Below are positions 32,435 through 36,044 of a stretch of DNA of 36,044 nucleotides, piece by piece. The translations under genes were made by a program, and so were the position numbers. The notes beneath the pieces were generated by a model, which had not been told where the DNA came from, did no database searches, and worked only from the letters and a program-made list of their open reading frames with translations. The first letter of the stretch is position 1, and each line of letters starts with the position of its first letter. Origin of the DNA: Saprospiraceae bacterium (lineage in GTDB: Bacteria; Bacteroidota; Bacteroidia; Chitinophagales; Saprospiraceae); the NCBI GenBank assembly GCA_028280415.1, contig JANQLV010000073.1, positions 1 to 36,044 of the forward strand, written 5' to 3'.

Positions 32435-35400
32435 TTATTCCAGTTTAATGGGTTCATAGGTTTTGAACAAGGAATATTTAACCTTCTCCACTTCTTCCTG
32501 ATAGGCTGCCCAATCCTTTTCGAAAAACGCATTGACTTTGTCAATTACGATCTTTGCTTCTTTCTCGGCTTTTTTAGTAGCAAAGCGGGCCATTTGATTG
32601 GGCGGTCCATCAGAAGCCCGGATATAACCACTTGCGGAAAATAAATGTCTGTTTAGCGTGTTCGGATTACGCTGAATCCCTTTCAAATCGGGCTTATCTG
32701 TAAACAAACCCTGAAGCATGCTGATGCTATCCTGCACAGACTTTCCAAGTTTTTTAATCTCCTTTTTCGTACTATCCGGAGCATTGACTAATTGTTCATT
32801 AACCAGCTTGATGGTTTTTTTCGCAGATTTTAACCGATCGAAGGCCATGGTAGCTTTTCTAACCAATTCAAAAAAATCATCCGTTGCTTTCTGCTGAGCC
32901 AGCATTTCCTGATTGCTAATATCGAGCCGTGGATCAGCAAGTACCTTTACATAAGTAGAATCTTTATGGTCCCCAAACGTAGCAGTTACTTTGTATTTGC
33001 CTGGTAGTACTGATCCTCCACTGGGAGGATTAGCATCGGGCCTTCGATCGCGATGGGATGGATAACTAACGCCGTTGCGATTCAGTCCCCAGTACAGACG
33101 AGTCAGGGCCGTATCCGGTTTTACCGAATAATTGCGAATCGTATCTCCCGCCTGATCGTAAACGACTATATGAACCTTCTTCCCGCGCTTTTTCTTGGCT
33201 TTTTTAGGTTGATCTTCTTTACCTTCTTCTTTGGATTTTTCATCTTCTTTCTTCTTTTTTGCTTTCTTTCCTTTTCTCTTTTTCTCTTTTTCTCCCTTTG
33301 CTTTTTTAGCGGGAGGTTTTACCCACATCCCGATCGAAGCACCTCTACTTTTATTACTGCCAATAAAATCGCCATCGGCTGCAAACCTGATTCCGTCTAC
33401 TGATCGATAAGAAGCCAGATAAACGTCGGCAGCATCAAATAAAGCAAATTCCCGTTCAAGTACCTTCCCCTGCGTTTTTGCAATTTCTCTCAATGGACGA
33501 ATGTCATCCATGATCCAGGCTGCCCGGCCAAAAGTACCAATGATCAGATCGTGCTCGCGGGGGTGAATTTTCATGTCTATGGTAGAAACCGAAGGAAAAG
33601 CTTTCCATTTTTGCCAGCTTTGCCCTTTATTAATACTGAAATAAAGCCCATAGTCCGTGCCGAGGAACAGTAAATTGGGCTCGACCAAATCCTGGACGAT
33701 TGAATGGCAATGCCCTTTGACCTGTTTCCCGCTAACTAATCGTTTCCAGCTTGCACCATAATCAGAAGTGTGAAAAACATAAGGCTGATAATTATTCCGG
33801 CGATAGTCATTGACCACCACAAAGACTTCTCCTTTTTGATGGGGAGATACTTCAATTTGCGGAATCCAGCTTCCTCGTACAAAACCGGGCATTTCAGAAG
33901 CGAAGTTGGTCCAGTTTTTACCAGCATCTCTTGTCAATTGCAAGTTGCCATCATCCGTACCGACCCAAATAACATTCTTGTCGTGAGGACTCGGAGCAAT
34001 CGCCAAAATAGTCGTATAGTTTTCTGCATTGGTTGCATCAATCGTCAGGCCACCACTTATATCCTGTTTTTGTTTTGAGGTATCATTGGTCGTTAGATCC
34101 GGAGAGATGATGGTCCAGCTCTGTCCCAAATCTTCGCTTTTATGGACGTACTGGCTACCGTAATAAATCCCGGAATTATTAAAGGGGTCTTGCGCTAATG
34201 CTGCATTCCAATTGTACCGCAGTTTTTCACCTTCCGGATGATAGGGACGGATATACTGAGTATGTCCGGTTTTTTTATCAAAATAGGCAATATTACCACC
34301 CTGGGACATTGCCCATCCATATCTTGGATCATCTTTATTAATCACTACATCAAAACCATCACCAAACATTACCTCCTGCCAGTCCTGATTACGAATACCA
34401 CCAGACTTCCAAACGTATCCCGGGCCGACCCATGAACCATTGTCCTGCATACCACCGGCAATATTATAGGGAATAGACCAATCATAATTGATGTGATAAA
34501 ATTGTGCTACCGGAATGTTATCAATGAAATCCCAGTTTTCTCCGCGATCCCGGGAGATATTAAGGCCACCATCATTTCCTTCAATGATGTAATTTGGATT
34601 ATCCGGATGAATCCAAAATGCATGGTGATCCGGATGCACTCCCTTTCCATAGTCGAGAACGGTTTTAAAAGTTTTTCCCCCATCTTCACTTTTCGAAACA
34701 TAGGACCAAAGATTCCAAATGCGGTTTTCATTCTGTGGGTCAACATAAATTTCGGAATAGTAGAAAGGACGGTTACCAATATTCTTTTTGGAAACAAGCG
34801 ACCATTTCATACCTCCATCAGTTGATTTGTATAATGCATTTTCTTTGGCCTCTACGAGTGCATAAACAAGATTCGGTTTGGATGGAGCTATAGCCAGTCC
34901 AATACGTCCGAGATCACCTTTAGGCAAACCTTCCTTGTTACCAATTTTTTTCCAGTTTTCGCCGCCATCATGTGTGATATAAATAGCAGAGCCTTTACCA
35001 CCGGAGTTAAAAAACCAGGGTTTTCTGCCATGTTCCCACATAGCTACAATAAGCTTTTTGGGATTGCCGGGATCGACAACCATATCCGCCACTCCGGTTT
35101 CCTGATTGACATAAAGAATTTTTTTCCAGGTTTGGCCACCATCGATGGTTTTATAAACCCCTCGATCTTCGCTTGGCCCCCAGGGCGAGCCGGTAACTCC
35201 GGCATAAACGATATCGGGATTATCCCGGTCAATAATGATGCGGTGAATAACCCGGGTATTTTCGAGTCCCATCTGCTTCCAGGTTTTTCCGCCGTCGATA
35301 CTTTTAAAAATTCCTTCGCCGGTATTCATGGAATTACGGGGATTACCTTCTCCCGTGCCAACCCAGATTTCGCTTGGATTTTTTTGATTGATTTTGATAG

Positions 35401-35671
35401 AGCCTACCGATTGAACCGGGGCTTCATCGAAGATGGGTTCCCAGCGGACCCCCCCGCTTTCAGATTTCCAGACACCACCGGAAGCAGTTCCGACGAAGAT
35501 ACGCTGATCATTGCTTAGATCAACATCAATACTGGTTACCCTTCCACTCATTCCAGCCGGGCCGATATTACGGATTCGCATTCCGCGTTTTAGGTGATCG
35601 AGGTTAATTTCCTGAGCTGACAAACTTAAGGAGGTAAGCAAGCATAACAGGACTAAGTAGGTTTTTCTCAT
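32435..35671 (-). CDS. Secreted sortilin/VPS10-like BNR-repeat protein
   Basis: The 1078-residue exported protein has a signal peptide (1-19, ending LSAQ). Residues about 25-740 hold ten or so Asp-box/BNR motifs (SxDGGxTW-type: KSIDGGKTW, KTIDGGQTW, KSTDGGMKW, LTRDAGKNW), forming one or two beta-propellers like sortilin/VPS10 or sialidase-fold proteins often named glycosyl hydrolase in databases; catalytic residues are not evident. Residues about 786-833 are a Lys/Glu-rich low-complexity insert. A short beta domain (HIVVYDQAGDTI) and a helical C-terminal part follow. There is no T9SS sorting domain. A protease-like or binding role is possible. Confidence 0.85.
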   Translation of the reverse strand: MRKTYLVLLCLLTSLSLSAQEINLDHLKRGMRIRNIGPAGMSGRVTSIDVDLSNDQRIFVGTASGGVWKSESGGVRWEPIFDEAPVQSVGSIKINQKNPSEIWVGTGEGNPRNSMNTGEGIFKSIDGGKTWKQMGLENTRVIHRIIIDRDNPDIVYAGVTGSPWGPSEDRGVYKTIDGGQTWKKILYVNQETGVADMVVDPGNPKKLIVAMWEHGRKPWFFNSGGKGSAIYITHDGGENWKKIGNKEGLPKGDLGRIGLAIAPSKPNLVYALVEAKENALYKSTDGGMKWSLVSKKNIGNRPFYYSEIYVDPQNENRIWNLWSYVSKSEDGGKTFKTVLDYGKGVHPDHHAFWIHPDNPNYIIEGNDGGLNISRDRGENWDFIDNIPVAQFYHINYDWSIPYNIAGGMQDNGSWVGPGYVWKSGGIRNQDWQEVMFGDGFDVVINKDDPRYGWAMSQGGNIAYFDKKTGHTQYIRPYHPEGEKLRYNWNAALAQDPFNNSGIYYGSQYVHKSEDLGQSWTIISPDLTTNDTSKQKQDISGGLTIDATNAENYTTILAIAPSPHDKNVIWVGTDDGNLQLTRDAGKNWTNFASEMPGFVRGSWIPQIEVSPHQKGEVFVVVNDYRRNNYQPYVFHTSDYGASWKRLVSGKQVKGHCHSIVQDLVEPNLLFLGTDYGLYFSINKGQSWQKWKAFPSVSTIDMKIHPREHDLIIGTFGRAAWIMDDIRPLREIAKTQGKVLEREFALFDAADVYLASYRSVDGIRFAADGDFIGSNKSRGASIGMWVKPPAKKAKGEKEKKRKGKKAKKKKEDEKSKEEGKEDQPKKAKKKRGKKVHIVVYDQAGDTIRNYSVKPDTALTRLYWGLNRNGVSYPSHRDRRPDANPPSGGSVLPGKYKVTATFGDHKDSTYVKVLADPRLDISNQEMLAQQKATDDFFELVRKATMAFDRLKSAKKTIKLVNEQLVNAPDSTKKEIKKLGKSVQDSISMLQGLFTDKPDLKGIQRNPNTLNRHLFSASGYIRASDGPPNQMARFATKKAEKEAKIVIDKVNAFFEKDWAAYQEEVEKVKYSLFKTYEPIKLE

Positions 35672-35847
35672 TGTTAAGTTTTTAAAAAGTAGAGTTTACT
35701 GAGTATGTTTTTGAAAATCTCACATTAAGCAAATAGGACGGCTCGTGTATGGCATACCGCCTGCAATAAAGATATTGAAAAGATAGCTGCTTAAGAAATC
35801 GAAAAGAAAAACTTTGGAAAATGGAAAGCCAGTGATAATTTTTATTA
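35672..35847. other. Leader region of the sortilin-like gene
   Basis: About 175 bases between the gene start and the heptad array. I find no full TAnnTTTG box on the minus strand and no other feature. Confidence 0.35.
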
Positions 35848-36044
35848 AACCTCGAACCTCGAACCTCGAACCTCGAACCTCGAACCTCGAACCTCGAACC
35901 TCGAACCTCGAACCTCGAACCTCGAACCTCGAACCTCGAACACCGAACACCGAACACCGAACACCGAACACCGAACACCGAACACCGAACACCGAACACC
36001 GAACACCGAACACCGCACACCGAACACCGAACACCGAACACCGA
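35848..36044. repeat. Two-tier heptanucleotide tandem array
   Basis: Thirteen perfect copies of CTCGAAC (35851-35941) are followed without a gap by at least fourteen copies of ACCGAAC (35942-36044), with one variant unit (ACCGCAC, 36012-36018). The array runs off the right edge. Open frames through it encode monotonous heptapeptide repeats on the minus strand and are not genes. It lies about 180 bases upstream of the sortilin-like gene start. Confidence 0.95.

Noticed and set aside
33053-33403. Plus-strand open frame rich in Phe and Leu
   Set aside because: It is the antisense of the Lys/Glu-rich insert (TTC/TTT from GAA/AAA codons) of the sortilin-like gene.
35682-36041. Open frames of 60-119 codons through the heptad array on the minus strand
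   Set aside because: Period-7 DNA without stop codons is open in all three frames by its nature; the heptapeptide repeats are an artefact of the tandem array.

Overview
The window looks like chromosomal DNA of a Bacteroidota species, and the domain content suggests a member of the Saprospiria or Lewinella group; that finer placement is inference. The evidence is three secreted proteins with type-A C-terminal sorting domains of the type IX secretion system (T9SS), a SusC/SusD pair, a DUF4293 protein, a Lacal_2735-type small protein, a BatE-like protein, AT-rich spacers, and repeated TAnnTTTG -7 promoter boxes just upstream of genes. Two of these boxes have a correctly spaced TTTG -33 box, which is the Bacteroidota housekeeping promoter pattern.

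Layout. Bases 1-7657 hold three T9SS cargo proteins: a truncated dockerin/cohesin-like protein, an HYR-repeat protein with a CHRD domain nested inside one repeat, and a minus-strand propeller-like protein. They are separated by long spacers that carry two related 3' elements, each with two overlapping, mutually exclusive hairpins. Bases 7865-10714 are housekeeping genes (ruvX, def, minus-strand rnhA, tatD). A tRNA-Ser(GGA) with its own promoter follows at 10947-11034. Bases 11266-13573 are an ExbB/TolQ - four-helix membrane protein - ExbD - ExbD energy-transducing operon, closed by a bidirectional terminator shared with a convergent DUF4293 gene. Bases 14444-18213 are a co-directional run: FAD oxidoreductase, OstA/LptA-like protein, BatE-like TPR/SH3 protein. 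After one unrecognised gene come rplU and rpmA on the minus strand; rpmA is unusual in carrying a long C-terminal helix-hairpin-helix extension. A retropepsin-like protease with a PDZ domain diverges from the SusC/SusD pair (22393-27041).

Bases 27199-29991 are the most unusual part. One minus-strand gene encodes an apparent three-enzyme fusion: a YrdC/Sua5-like domain, an HpcH/CitE-like aldolase/lyase, and a MaoC-type mesaconyl-CoA-hydratase-like double hotdog. It is followed in the same frame by a remnant bearing a perfect Walker A motif. The remainder holds a Lacal_2735-type small gene, a small membrane protein, yebC with a downstream NUDIX gene, and a large sortilin/BNR-repeat protein with a Lys/Glu-rich insert. 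The right edge is a two-tier heptanucleotide tandem array. Degenerate heptads with the same CGAA core also flank def.

Functionally the window is mostly envelope biology (T9SS cargo, TonB-type energy transduction, SusC/SusD uptake, LPS-transport-like protein) mixed with translation and RNA/DNA housekeeping. I see no CRISPR array, prophage or complete insertion sequence. All calls come from reading the sequence; no database search was run.
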